This document shows positions 25,608-34,952 of a stretch of DNA of 64,000 nucleotides, in pieces. Within the stretch, counting starts at the first letter, position 1. Every line of letters begins with the position of its first letter. Below the pieces are notes generated by a model. The model saw nothing but the letters and a program-made list of their open reading frames with translations, did no database searches and was not told the DNA's origin. The position numbers and the translations under genes were made by a program. The DNA lies in contig JANXEK010000004.1 of NCBI GenBank assembly GCA_025058595.1, positions 1 through 64,000 of the forward strand, in the 5' to 3' direction. Source of the DNA: Candidatus Bathyarchaeota archaeon. Its GTDB lineage: Archaea; Thermoproteota; CALKCG01; B24; DRYS01.

Positions 25608-28319
25608 ATGAGTGGTATCTATGAAGTCGAGGTATTCAGGAGTGAAGGGTTCAAACGTAGAAGATGTCCTTCATGCGGTAGATTCTTCTGGAGTGTAGAT
25701 GAAGACCAGGTATACTGCGGGGATCAGCCTTGCGTAGAGTATAGCTTCATAGGCAACCCTATAACCGGTGTTAGGTATAGGCTTGAGGATATGCGTGAAG
25801 CGTTTCTATCGTTCTTCGAAAGGAACGGTCATAGAAGGGTTAGAAGATACCCGGTCGTCGCTAGGTGGAGGGAGGATGTATACCTGGTAGGGGCATCTAT
25901 ATATGCCTTCCAACCCTGGGTTACAGAGGGTATAGCTCCACCGCCAGAAAATCCTCTAACCATAAGTCAGCCATGTATAAGGCTAACGGATCTACCGAAG
26001 GTTGGACGTACGGGTAGACATTTAACGAGCTTCGAGATGATGGCGCATCATGCATTCAATACAAAGGATGAAACCGTATACTGGAACGATGAAACCGTAG
26101 AATACTGCTATAGGTTCTACAAGGATGTATTGAAGGTTCCGGCTGAACGTATAACGTTCATAGAGGATTGGTGGTCTGGCGGGGGTAATGCTGGTGAAGA
26201 CTTCGAGGTGGTTATCGGTGGAGCCGAGGTCGCCACCCTAGTATTCATGCACTACAGGGATAGAGATGGCGCTCTAGAAGAGATGCCTGTAAAGGTTGTA
26301 GATACAGGTTACGGTTTAGAGAGGAATGTATGGGTATGTTTAGGATCGCCCACCATCTACGATGCTGTACATAGAGAGTTTATCGATAGAGTTACAGTCG
26401 AAGCAGGTATACCTAAAGTCGACGAACGAATACTTGTAGAGATATCGAAAGCTTCAGGTAGGATGGATGCTATATCCGATGCCGAATACCAGGTTGCTGA
26501 TAGACTAGGGGTTTCGGTCGAAGAGCTTAGACAGGTTATGAAGCCATATACGGCTGTATACGCGTTAGCCGATCATACGTATACGATCGCTTGGATGCTA
26601 TGCGATGGGATCGTTCCGTCGAATACGGGTGCGGGATATCTAGCTAGACTCTTGATAAGGAGGGGTCTAAGATTCCTTAGAGAAATTGGGTTGGAGACCC
26701 CTCTATCCGACTTCATAGATTTCCAGATATCGCGTATAGCTAGAAGCTATCCTGAAGTTGGAGGTTCTAGGAGTAAAGTATTGGATATGGTTGATTTAGA
26801 GTCTGAAAGATACTCTAAGACCTTAAGCGAAGCTCCTAAGGTTATAGAGCGTACGATCGCGAGAGAGGGTAGAAAACATAAGCTTACCCTAACCGATCTG
26901 GTAGAGTTGTACGATTCATACGGTATACCACCGGAAGTTTCCGAGGAATACGCATCTAAGCTAGGCGTAGAAGTCGAGAAGGGAGATTTCTACACTCTAC
27001 TAGCTTCTAGGCATAGTAAACCTGAAGAGGTTAGGATGGAGGAGAAGCCTGTCTCGAAGCTTATACACGATCTACCTCCGACACGTACCCTATACTATGA
27101 AGATCCAGATATGCTTACGTTCAAAGCTAAGGTTTTAAGAGCTGTGGATCGGTACATTATACTAGATTCTACATGCTTCTACCCTGAAGGTGGAGGAGCT
27201 ATATCGGATACAGGTGTTATAAGATGGGTTAACGGGGAACTCCGCGTGGTGGGTGTAGAGAAGGTAGACGGAATCATAGTTCATATAGTGGAAGGCCCTC
27301 TTCCGCCTGTAGGTGTAGAGGTGGAGGGTTATATCGATAGGGAGCGTAGGAAGCATATTAGAAGGCATCATACTGCTACGCATATACTTATAGGAGCTGC
27401 TAGGAGGCTTCTCGGCTCTCACGTATGGCAGATGGGTTCTCTGAAATCTATAGATTACGCTAGACTCGATATATCGCATTATAAGAGGTTATCGTTAGAT
27501 GAGCTTAAAGCTTTAGAGAAGATGGCTAACGATGTAGTTGGAGAGGCTAGACGGGTTAACGTGTACTGGATGCCTAGGGATAAAGCTGAATCTATGTATG
27601 GATTCACATTGTATCAGGGGGGTGTCTTCCCAGGTAAGATTCTAAGGGTTGTCGAGATAGAGGGTTGGGATGCAGAAGCATGCGGAGGTATACATTGCAG
27701 TAGTACCTCTGAAGTTGGCTTCGTAAAGATTATCGGAGCTGAACGTATACAGGATGGCGTCGAAAGGATACATTTCACAGCGGGTGAAGCTTCGCTTAGA
27801 TACGTATGGAGTATAGAGGATACTATAAGGAATCTATCAGATATACTTTCAGCCCCTATAGATAAACTCGTACCTACGGTAGATAACCTTTTAGGAGAGG
27901 TTAAGAGTCTACGTAGGGAGATTAGGAAGCTTAAGGAGAGGATGGCCGAATCGATAGCTACAGGTTACAGGAGCTTCGAGCTTAAAGGTGGAGTTAAGGT
28001 TAGCTTAGCATCTATGGAGGGTGACCCTGAAACCGTTATCAAGGTTGGCGAGAAGATGCTAGGTAGGGATCCTTCCATCATAGCTATCTTCCTTATACCT
28101 GGAGATGTCTATCGGCTTGTAGTCATGGCTGGGGATGACGCTATAGCTAGAGGATTCGATGCAGGTAGGGTAGCGTCTATCATAGCTAGAGCTACTGGAG
28201 GGGTAGGCGGTGGGAAAGCTAGGCTAGGTCAAGGAGGTAAGCTTAATCCTACCGAAGCTGAGAAGCTTCTATCAGATATCGATAGGGTTAGATCAATCTT
28301 AGAATCCATAGGCAGCTGA
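25608..28319 (+). CDS. alaS: Alanyl-tRNA synthetase, archaeal type
   Basis: 903 residues. An N-terminal zinc-like insertion (CPSCGRFFWSVDEDQVYCGDQPC) precedes the class II catalytic core, as in archaeal AlaRS. Motif 1/2 regions include CIRLTDLPKVGRTGRHLTSFEMMAHHAF. The editing domain has RRHHTATHIL and AEACGGIHC, whose His and Cys residues bind zinc. The C-terminal C-Ala domain has a coiled coil (about 760-790) and GGVGGGKARLGQGG. ATG start behind GATGGTG. It is divergent from aIF5B and followed by tmcA after a T-rich spacer. Confidence 0.97.
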   Translation: MSGIYEVEVFRSEGFKRRRCPSCGRFFWSVDEDQVYCGDQPCVEYSFIGNPITGVRYRLEDMREAFLSFFERNGHRRVRRYPVVARWREDVYLVGASIYAFQPWVTEGIAPPPENPLTISQPCIRLTDLPKVGRTGRHLTSFEMMAHHAFNTKDETVYWNDETVEYCYRFYKDVLKVPAERITFIEDWWSGGGNAGEDFEVVIGGAEVATLVFMHYRDRDGALEEMPVKVVDTGYGLERNVWVCLGSPTIYDAVHREFIDRVTVEAGIPKVDERILVEISKASGRMDAISDAEYQVADRLGVSVEELRQVMKPYTAVYALADHTYTIAWMLCDGIVPSNTGAGYLARLLIRRGLRFLREIGLETPLSDFIDFQISRIARSYPEVGGSRSKVLDMVDLESERYSKTLSEAPKVIERTIAREGRKHKLTLTDLVELYDSYGIPPEVSEEYASKLGVEVEKGDFYTLLASRHSKPEEVRMEEKPVSKLIHDLPPTRTLYYEDPDMLTFKAKVLRAVDRYIILDSTCFYPEGGGAISDTGVIRWVNGELRVVGVEKVDGIIVHIVEGPLPPVGVEVEGYIDRERRKHIRRHHTATHILIGAARRLLGSHVWQMGSLKSIDYARLDISHYKRLSLDELKALEKMANDVVGEARRVNVYWMPRDKAESMYGFTLYQGGVFPGKILRVVEIEGWDAEACGGIHCSSTSEVGFVKIIGAERIQDGVERIHFTAGEASLRYVWSIEDTIRNLSDILSAPIDKLVPTVDNLLGEVKSLRREIRKLKERMAESIATGYRSFELKGGVKVSLASMEGDPETVIKVGEKMLGRDPSIIAIFLIPGDVYRLVVMAGDDAIARGFDAGRVASIIARATGGVGGGKARLGQGGKLNPTEAEKLLSDIDRVRSILESIGS

Positions 28320-28343
28320 AAATCGTTAATACTCGGTTTCTCA

Positions 28344-28354
28344 TATTCTTTTTT
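28344..28354 (+). terminator. Possible T-rich terminator after alaS
   Basis: The 44-nt spacer between alaS and tmcA contains TATTCTTTTTTG. Runs of T on the non-template strand are the archaeal intrinsic termination signal. The tmcA start follows within 10 nt, so the run could also lie in the tmcA promoter region downstream of TTAATAC at about 28325. Confidence 0.4.
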
Positions 28355-28363
28355 GCTGCATAT

Positions 28364-30640
28364 ATGAGTAAGCTTAGCATAGCTAAGTTCAGAGCCACCA
28401 TTAGAGGGATAGCATCTGAGGCTATATCTTCAGGTGAGAGGAGGCTTATACTCTTAGCCGGTAGGGAGAGTTTACGCTATGGATGTTCAGCTATCCGTAT
28501 CTACCGTAGGTTAGCCGGAAGGGATGTATCACTACTCTATAGTGCTGATACCGATCAGACAGGTGCTTTGATAGGTTTAGATTATGTCAAAGATAGATTG
28601 GAAGGTTTAGTCTCTCTAGATGCGTTAAGCTTGGATGAAAGCGATCTAGCTTTAGGTGGGACATGGGATCTCCTCCTCGTAGATTTCTCTAAGCAGTTTA
28701 GAGCTAATGATCTAGGTAGGTTGACCGAGGCTGTTAGAGGTGGTGGTCTCCTCATATTCTGTATACCGTCTATAGATGAGTGGCTTTCAACTCTTACACC
28801 GTTCGAGAGGAAGCTCATATCTAAACCTTACACCGAGAGCGATTTTAAGCATCTATTCAAGAGAAGATTCATCTCTAAGATCATCGATCATCCAGGGGTA
28901 TGGCTTATAGATTTGGAGAAAGGCGAAGTTCACGGTGAGGAGATTAAAGTCGCTAGATCTGCCTCCTCGAGGTTTACAGTCAATCTATACGGTATACCCT
29001 TAACAGAAGATCAGCTTAAAACGATAGAAGCCTTCCAAAAGCTTATAGAAGCTAGGGGTAGAAGCTGTCTTCTCGTATTAGCCGATAGGGGTAGAGGTAA
29101 ATCTGCGGCTATAGGTTTAGGGTTAGCCTGGTATACTAAGAAGCTCCTCGATGAAGGTAGATCTAGACTTATCCTATTAACAGCTCCAGAACCTAGTAAT
29201 ACCAAGACTCTGATAGAATTTCTGGTTAGGGGATTGGATAACCTACATATAGGGTATAGCGTTAGAGAGGTCGGTGGGATTATACGTAGGGTTGAGGTAG
29301 GCAGTATAGAGATAGCGTATACACAGCCTATCGTAGCGGCTAAAAGCAGGGTTGCCGTTAAAATCGTAGATGAAGCTGCAGGTATACCTATACCCATACT
29401 CCTAGATATATTAAGGGGTTCTAGGATATCCGTATTCTCCTCTACGATACACGGCTACGAGGGGGCTGGTAGGGGTTTCTCCGTCAGGTTTATGAAAGCT
29501 CTCAGAGAGGATCCTAAACTTAACGTGGAGTATGTAAGGTTGGAAACTCCGATAAGGTATCCTAGGGATGATCCTATAGAGAGATGGCTCTACGATGTAC
29601 TCCTTCTCGACGCTGAACCTGATAGGATCGAAGGCGAACCTACGCTCGACCTGGTAAGCTACAGGCGTATAGATAAGGATGACCTATTCAGAGATGAAAG
29701 CATGCTTAGAAGCCTCTACAGTATATACGTACTAGCACACTACAGGAATAGACCTAACGATCTAGCTATACTTTTAGATGCGCCGCATCATTCAGCTAGA
29801 GCGTTAACCTACGATGGCAAAGTTATCGTAAGCCTATGGGTTGCGGAGGAGGGTGGCTTAACTTTCGCATCCAGGGAGGATATGCTTAGAGAAGCTGAAG
29901 CTTCAGGTCACGTTATACCTAGCCGTATAGCTCTATACTGCGGCGTTCTAGATTTCTTCAAGCTGAGGGGGTTGAGGATCGTACGTATAGCTACGCATCC
30001 AAACTTTACCGGTAAAGGTTTCGGATCTAAAGCTTTAAGTATGCTCGAATCTGAATCTTCAGGCATATACCATTGGGTTGGAGCTAGCTTCGGTGCATCT
30101 GAGGAACTCGTAAGATTCTGGCTTAAGAATGGGTATATCCCATTGCATCTAAGTCCATCTATAAACCCCGTTTCAGGAGAGTATAGCTTGGTAGTAGTTA
30201 AACCGCTAACGAGGGAGGCTTACGAGTATATAGCTCAAGCTAACGTCGAATTTAGGATACGGTTGATCGAAAGCCTATGCGATGTATACTCGAAGCTTGA
30301 ACTCGATGTAGCTAGACTCCTATTATCGGTAGGCCTTGGAGGTATACGTGTAAAGCTTACTAGGAGTCAGGAAGATAGGGTTAGAGAGTATAGTAGGGGG
30401 GTGTTAAGCTATGAAGCTTCATGCGATTCTGTGAAAGCTCTAGCTAGGATGCACTTCCTATCTAAACCAGATGAGAGGGTTAGATTTGAATATTACGAAG
30501 AGGAGCTGATGATAGCTAAGCTTTTCATGGGTATAGATTGGGAGTCTATAAGGAGGATCCTCAAGATAGATAAACCTTTAGATTATATGAGGAGGATAAC
30601 CGGTAAGATGGTGGAATGGTATCTAGATAGATCAGAGTAG
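28364..30640 (+). CDS. tmcA: tRNA(Met) cytidine acetyltransferase TmcA
   Basis: 758 residues with the TmcA/Nat10/Kre33 layout: N-terminal domain, a RecA-like helicase module with Walker A LVLADRGRGKSAAIGLG (around residue 240) and VKIVDEAAGIPI as Walker B, a GNAT acetyltransferase domain (RIVRIATHPNFTGKGFGSKAL, HWVGASFGASEELVRFW), and a C-terminal tRNA-binding part. It makes N4-acetylcytidine using acetyl-CoA and ATP. In hyperthermophilic archaea ac4C is widespread and heat-dependent. No clear Shine-Dalgarno, so possibly leaderless. Its end overlaps the convergent radical SAM gene by 9 nt. Confidence 0.92.
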   Translation: MSKLSIAKFRATIRGIASEAISSGERRLILLAGRESLRYGCSAIRIYRRLAGRDVSLLYSADTDQTGALIGLDYVKDRLEGLVSLDALSLDESDLALGGTWDLLLVDFSKQFRANDLGRLTEAVRGGGLLIFCIPSIDEWLSTLTPFERKLISKPYTESDFKHLFKRRFISKIIDHPGVWLIDLEKGEVHGEEIKVARSASSRFTVNLYGIPLTEDQLKTIEAFQKLIEARGRSCLLVLADRGRGKSAAIGLGLAWYTKKLLDEGRSRLILLTAPEPSNTKTLIEFLVRGLDNLHIGYSVREVGGIIRRVEVGSIEIAYTQPIVAAKSRVAVKIVDEAAGIPIPILLDILRGSRISVFSSTIHGYEGAGRGFSVRFMKALREDPKLNVEYVRLETPIRYPRDDPIERWLYDVLLLDAEPDRIEGEPTLDLVSYRRIDKDDLFRDESMLRSLYSIYVLAHYRNRPNDLAILLDAPHHSARALTYDGKVIVSLWVAEEGGLTFASREDMLREAEASGHVIPSRIALYCGVLDFFKLRGLRIVRIATHPNFTGKGFGSKALSMLESESSGIYHWVGASFGASEELVRFWLKNGYIPLHLSPSINPVSGEYSLVVVKPLTREAYEYIAQANVEFRIRLIESLCDVYSKLELDVARLLLSVGLGGIRVKLTRSQEDRVREYSRGVLSYEASCDSVKALARMHFLSKPDERVRFEYYEEELMIAKLFMGIDWESIRRILKIDKPLDYMRRITGKMVEWYLDRSE

Positions 30641-32221
30641 CTTGGTAAGCTTATCTTCGAATCCTTTAAACAATACATATAATTCTTTCAACTTCTCTCC
30701 ATCAACCCCTACATCCACCACACTATCCCAAGGAAATACGTACCCCTCATCCTTCTCCGATAGATACCTACCTACATCTATACCTGTATCAGCTAAAGCT
30801 CTACGCCAACCAGATAATCCTACACCGTATAGAGCCCATCTAGCTATAAGCTCTGCTAGCTCCAATCCTCCGAACGATAGTACGGTCTGTATCTGAGCCC
30901 ACCTTTCATCGTAAAAATCCACATCGACTATATACCCATCGATAGACTCTTCAATCCTACGTCTGATCCTACGATAGGATTCTAAAGGCTTCAATCCACT
31001 CCATTGAAGAGGCGTATGAGGTTTAGGTATCGCAGGATTTATAGATAGCTTTATGGAGCTTGGATGCCTGAACCCAGCCTCAATGGCATCGCGTACGATA
31101 TCCAATATGTATCTTTCCTCACCTTCGAAGAATCCTACGAGGAAGTAGAGCTTAAGCTCTCTGAATCCTAGCTTATAGGCTTCACAAAATATCGACGATA
31201 ACCCCTCCCTAGTATAGGGTTTACCCAGGATGGATGCTAGAGGGCAGAAACCAGATTCAGGAGCTAACGTAAGCATCCTCTGCCCAACTCTTGCTATAGC
31301 TTCAAGCCTATCACTACCGATAGTATCTAGCCTAAGGCTTGGGATCGATGCCTCTAAACCTACATCTATAAGATATCCTAGAATTTTATCTGAATCCTTA
31401 TGATCGAAAAATGAAGGTGCATAAAACGTAATCTTCCTAACATTATTTACTTCAACCCCTTCATCTATGAGAAGCTTAATCTTCGCAAAGCTTCTATCCC
31501 TTTTAGGCTTGAATATATACCCCTCTAAACAGAATAAACACCTATGGGGGCATCCTCTAGAAGCTTCTACCATCATACTCCTACCCCATATAGGCTCCCT
31601 ATCTAACGGCTGCAGCTGCAGTATAGGGTGATATGCATCATCTAGGTTCGCTTGGTAAACCCTTCTAACAGGTGTTCTAGATAATCTATGCACATATACC
31701 CCGTCAATACCGGCTAATCCTTCAAGCATAGATCTCCTATCCCCTCTAGACTCTACTATTACATCAAGAATCCTGTCTATGGATGGCTCGAACTCGCCTA
31801 TGAAAGCTGTATCGGCTACGCATAAAGCTAACAACGGGTTAGCCGTAGCTACAGGTCCACCTACTAGGAGTATAGGTGGATCTTCACGTCTAGAAGGTAT
31901 AGGCTCGATACCGTTACGTATAAGCATAGAAGCTATCTTAACTATATCCGGCTCAAAGTGTAGCGATGCGAGTATAGCATCGAAATCCCTTAGAGTCATA
32001 CCATACTCTATACTCTGAGGTATATCATCAAGGCTTGGTTCAAATACTATACGATCCGCTACCACATCGTCATACGAATTGCATATGTAATATAGGGATT
32101 GATGAGCTAGGCTAGCTAACGCAGCCTCATAGCTTGAAGGATACAGTACAGCTATCTTCGTATACCAGGCTTTATACGATTTCGCTACCCTACCATACTC
32201 TCTGAAACGTTGTATAGGCAT
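30632..32221 (-). CDS. B12-binding-type radical SAM protein
   Basis: 529 residues. The first 200 resemble a cobalamin-binding-like domain (DAILASLHFEPDIVKIASMLIRNG, LLVGGPVATANPL) without a clear DxHxxG motif. The radical SAM core follows with SRGCPHRCLFCLEG, cysteines 224, 228 and 231 in CxxxCxxC spacing. Later segments LTLAPESGFCPLASILGKPYT and KLYFLVGFFEGEE are typical of the YgiQ/TIGR03960-like archaeal group. The reaction is unknown. It is convergent with tmcA and divergent from a DUF362 gene. Confidence 0.8.
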   Translation of the reverse strand: MPIQRFREYGRVAKSYKAWYTKIAVLYPSSYEAALASLAHQSLYYICNSYDDVVADRIVFEPSLDDIPQSIEYGMTLRDFDAILASLHFEPDIVKIASMLIRNGIEPIPSRREDPPILLVGGPVATANPLLALCVADTAFIGEFEPSIDRILDVIVESRGDRRSMLEGLAGIDGVYVHRLSRTPVRRVYQANLDDAYHPILQLQPLDREPIWGRSMMVEASRGCPHRCLFCLEGYIFKPKRDRSFAKIKLLIDEGVEVNNVRKITFYAPSFFDHKDSDKILGYLIDVGLEASIPSLRLDTIGSDRLEAIARVGQRMLTLAPESGFCPLASILGKPYTREGLSSIFCEAYKLGFRELKLYFLVGFFEGEERYILDIVRDAIEAGFRHPSSIKLSINPAIPKPHTPLQWSGLKPLESYRRIRRRIEESIDGYIVDVDFYDERWAQIQTVLSFGGLELAELIARWALYGVGLSGWRRALADTGIDVGRYLSEKDEGYVFPWDSVVDVGVDGEKLKELYVLFKGFEDKLTKLL

Positions 32222-32326
32222 AGAGGAACTAAGCCTCCTACGAATACCATACCCTCTCCTACTACTATACCGATTAATAGTTAAGTATAATTCCTATTAA
32301 ACGATAAAATCTTGGATTATACTACC

Positions 32327-33547
32327 ATGAAGCCGGTTGTCTACGTAGCTAAACCTGGGTTGAACTATGAAGACGTATATAGGACGGTATTCATGATGCT
32401 AGATCGGCTATGGATCATCTCGAAGCTTAGGATAGAACCTAGATCTAGGATCTTGGTTAAACCTAATCTTACGATAGATAAACCTTGGACTACCGGGGCT
32501 ACCGTATGCCCATATTTAGTGGAAGCTATCGTTAGATGGTTTCAGATGAAGATCGATGATTGCGAGGTTATCGTAGGCGAAGGATCTATGCTAGGCGTAG
32601 ATACGTTTAAATCTTTCGAAGTCTGCGGCTACCTAGAGCTTGCCGATAGGCTGGGTATAGAACTAGTGGATCTAAACCGTCAACCAACCGTTACGGTAGA
32701 GGTAGCCGATGGTAAGGTATTGAAAGAGATCGAGGTAGCTAAAACAGTGTTAGAATCCGACTTTATAGTGAATGTAGCTAAGCTGAAGACGCATATACTT
32801 ACACTCGTTTCGCTCGGTATGAAGAATATGAAAGGGATACTACCATACAAGGGTAAGAAGGCTATACATTTTCTAGGCTTAGAGCATGGGATAGTCGACC
32901 TTAACTCTATCGTGAAACCCGATCTAACGTTTATCGATGGGCTCATAGGTATGGAAGGTTTCGGTCCGCTAGTAGGTGAAGCTATAGAGCTAGGTATAAT
33001 CGTAGCCGGTTTCGACGTAGTTTCAGTTGATTCTATAGCTTCGTATATGATGGGTGTAGATCCATATGAAGTCCTCCATATAAGGTATGCTGGTGAACGT
33101 GGATTAGGTGTCTTAGAGCTAGATAGGGTTAAGGTCTACGGTTTAGATCCATCCATCGTTAGAAGACCTTTTAAGCTTCCACCTAGGAGTATAGCAGGTG
33201 ATTATCCAGGTGTACATCTCATACTCGGCGATCCCTGCAGCGGTTGTATAGGCTCTATAGCAACAGCTCTAACTATAATGAAAGAGTCTGCTGAGCTTAA
33301 AGCGTTGATAGATATGTATGGATGTTTAACCGTAGCTATAGGACCTAAAGCTAGGTTGGATGAGAGTAAGGGTTTAACAGTATTATGCGGGCGGTGTCTA
33401 TATCGTACGAACGTCGATGGTATATTCATACCTGGATGCCCACCTCAAAGCTATCTTATAAGGGATATATTGAGAACGAAGATAGGTCTCCCACCGATAT
33501 ATGTAAGCGAGGATGTAGTTAGGGAGGCTGAGGAATTCTATCGTTAG
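32327..33547 (+). CDS. DUF362 domain protein (long form)
   Basis: About 406 residues. The DUF362 core shows RILVKPNLTIDKPWTTGATVCPYLVEAIVRWF, VGEGSMLGVDTF, VNVAKLKTHILTLVSLGMKNMKGI and VSVDSIASYMMGVDP. The C-terminal 100 residues add a cysteine-rich part (GDPCSGCIGS, LCGRC, PGCPP) that may bind a metal or cluster. DUF362 proteins are of unknown function, often next to redox proteins. I prefer the ATG at 32327 (KPVVYVAKPG start) over TTG at 32312, because TATA-like ATTAAAC lies about 26 nt before it. A second, shorter DUF362 gene occurs at 53.4 kb. Confidence 0.8.
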   Translation: MKPVVYVAKPGLNYEDVYRTVFMMLDRLWIISKLRIEPRSRILVKPNLTIDKPWTTGATVCPYLVEAIVRWFQMKIDDCEVIVGEGSMLGVDTFKSFEVCGYLELADRLGIELVDLNRQPTVTVEVADGKVLKEIEVAKTVLESDFIVNVAKLKTHILTLVSLGMKNMKGILPYKGKKAIHFLGLEHGIVDLNSIVKPDLTFIDGLIGMEGFGPLVGEAIELGIIVAGFDVVSVDSIASYMMGVDPYEVLHIRYAGERGLGVLELDRVKVYGLDPSIVRRPFKLPPRSIAGDYPGVHLILGDPCSGCIGSIATALTIMKESAELKALIDMYGCLTVAIGPKARLDESKGLTVLCGRCLYRTNVDGIFIPGCPPQSYLIRDILRTKIGLPPIYVSEDVVREAEEFYR

Positions 33548-33557
33548 ATTCATCTGA

Positions 33558-34130
33558 TTATAGTAGGTTTCTAACACCTCTAGCTATATACTCTACGGCT
33601 ATAGCTGCGACTATTATAGCCGTTATGCTAGCTATTATCTCCGAACCGGTTTCCCCTAGAAGCTTATAGATTCTACCTATAGATCTCAGTATAGCCCATA
33701 CGATGGCTATATTCACGACTACCGCTATAAGAGTCGACGAGAAGCCTATAGTCCTTACCAGTATGAGGCTTGTGGTTATAGCGCCAGGGCCTACCAGGAG
33801 TGGGCATGCCAACGGTACCACGCCTACCTTTGCTTTCGTAGGGCTACGCCAGCCTTCAAGTAGTATCCTAACCGAGATTGCTAAAAGCAGTATTCCTCCA
33901 GCTACCATAAAGCTGTCTACCGATATAGCGAACAGCTCCAGTATATACTGGCCTAGAAGGGTGAACGTTAGCAGGAGTATGAAAGCTGTTATACCTGTAG
34001 CGTTGAATACTCTTCTACGTTTATCTTCGGATAGATCAGATGTTAGACCTATGAAGATAGGCACGTTACCTATAGGGTCGAGTACTGCGAAGAGGGCTAT
34101 CACAGCCTTAGTTAGCTCTATAGGATCCAT
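33558..34130 (-). CDS. MarC family integral membrane protein
   Basis: 190 residues with about six transmembrane helices. Signature segments: LFAVLDPIGNVPIFIGLT at the N-terminus, then VGVVPLACPLLVGPGAITTSL in the middle, the paired helix-break motifs of the MarC (UPF0056) family. Function is unknown despite the historical antibiotic-resistance name. It lies 11 nt downstream of the UPF0148 gene on the same strand and is convergent with the long DUF362 gene. Confidence 0.9.
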   Translation of the reverse strand: MDPIELTKAVIALFAVLDPIGNVPIFIGLTSDLSEDKRRRVFNATGITAFILLLTFTLLGQYILELFAISVDSFMVAGGILLLAISVRILLEGWRSPTKAKVGVVPLACPLLVGPGAITTSLILVRTIGFSSTLIAVVVNIAIVWAILRSIGRIYKLLGETGSEIIASITAIIVAAIAVEYIARGVRNLL

Positions 34131-34141
34131 GAAGCCGAATC

Positions 34142-34501
34142 CTACCCCTTCCTCGATGTTAGATTTCTAAGTTTACCTAGGACGTCGAGCCACATAGATA
34201 TCAAACTTACAAGTTCGAACTGTTTATCAGGATTAGTCGTAGCCGATACTAGATCCCCGAGCTCTTCAAGCTTAGATACCGCTATCTTCTCCAAGATTCT
34301 AAGCGATAGGTCAGCGGTAGTTTTAATGAGCTCTTCATCGCTCCTAACTAATATAAATTTACGGTTGCATAGAGGGCAGAAGACATCTTCTTTAAGCTTG
34401 AATAGTGGAACCTTACATTCTGGGCAGCTTTCGTTTAGCATAGATGCTCCTAGCTTTAGAAGCTCAGCCATACGTTTGAAATCTGCATCCCTCACAGCCA
34501 T
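34142..34501 (-). CDS. UPF0148/SSSCA1-type zinc-ribbon protein
   Basis: 119 residues. A zinc ribbon with Cys 26, 29, 42 and 45 (CPEC...CPLC) followed by two long helices. This matches the archaeal UPF0148 family related to Sjogren syndrome/scleroderma autoantigen 1. The function is unknown. Upstream, the divergent UPF0147 gene and FAU-1 are other conserved archaeal genes. Confidence 0.85.
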   Translation of the reverse strand: MAVRDADFKRMAELLKLGASMLNESCPECKVPLFKLKEDVFCPLCNRKFILVRSDEELIKTTADLSLRILEKIAVSKLEELGDLVSATTNPDKQFELVSLISMWLDVLGKLRNLTSRKG

Positions 34502-34653
34502 ATGGTTAACCCCTATAATCTATGAATAACTCCTCCTCTTTAAGGATTAATCTAGATCGAACGTTAGGTTTAAAGGCTTGATAACGGTTATTTAACGATA
34601 CCGAATATATAGGATCCGGGTAGATCGCAGCGGGTATCCCGGTTAAACAGGTT

Positions 34654-34662
34654 GGAGGTGAT
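34654..34662 (+). promoter_or_regulatory. Strong Shine-Dalgarno for the UPF0147 gene
   Basis: GGAGGTGAT is a full complement to the 3' end of archaeal 16S rRNA, 5 nt before the TTG at 34668. The same spacing is seen before the Hsp20 ATG at 3288, so it calibrates start choice elsewhere in the window, notably the CTG start proposed for rpiA. Confidence 0.75.
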
Positions 34663-34667
34663 GCCAT

Positions 34668-34952
34668 TTGTCTAGTAGGAAGAAGCCTACATCGGAGGAA
34701 TATAAAGCTAGAGTTGCTCAAGCTATACAGCTCATGGAGACTATAGTTAACGACCGTCTAACGCCTAGAAATATAAGAAGGGTTGTAAGCGAAGGTATAG
34801 AACTACTTAAATCTGAGAAGCTAAGCTTAGCGGCTAGAGCTGTACAGGTTATAGAGTCTCTTGATGAGATTATGCAGGATCCAAATATGCCTCTATATGC
34901 TAGAACTAAGCTCTGGCAGATAATATCGTACCTAGAAGGGATTAGAGACTGA
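34668..34952 (+). CDS. UPF0147 family protein
   Basis: 94 residues, all helical: AIQLMETIVNDRLTPRNIRRVVSEGIELL and LDEIMQDPNMPLYARTKLWQIISYLE are the UPF0147 hallmarks. The family is small, archaeal and uncharacterised. TTG start fixed by a near-perfect Shine-Dalgarno. Its TGA overlaps the ATG of FAU-1 (TGATG), indicating translational coupling. Confidence 0.9.
   Translation: MSSRKKPTSEEYKARVAQAIQLMETIVNDRLTPRNIRRVVSEGIELLKSEKLSLAARAVQVIESLDEIMQDPNMPLYARTKLWQIISYLEGIRD

Noticed and set aside
34506..34721. 71-codon minus-strand frame between UPF0148 and UPF0147
   Set aside because: It covers the UPF0147 promoter, Shine-Dalgarno and first codons on the other strand, and its product has no family resemblance.
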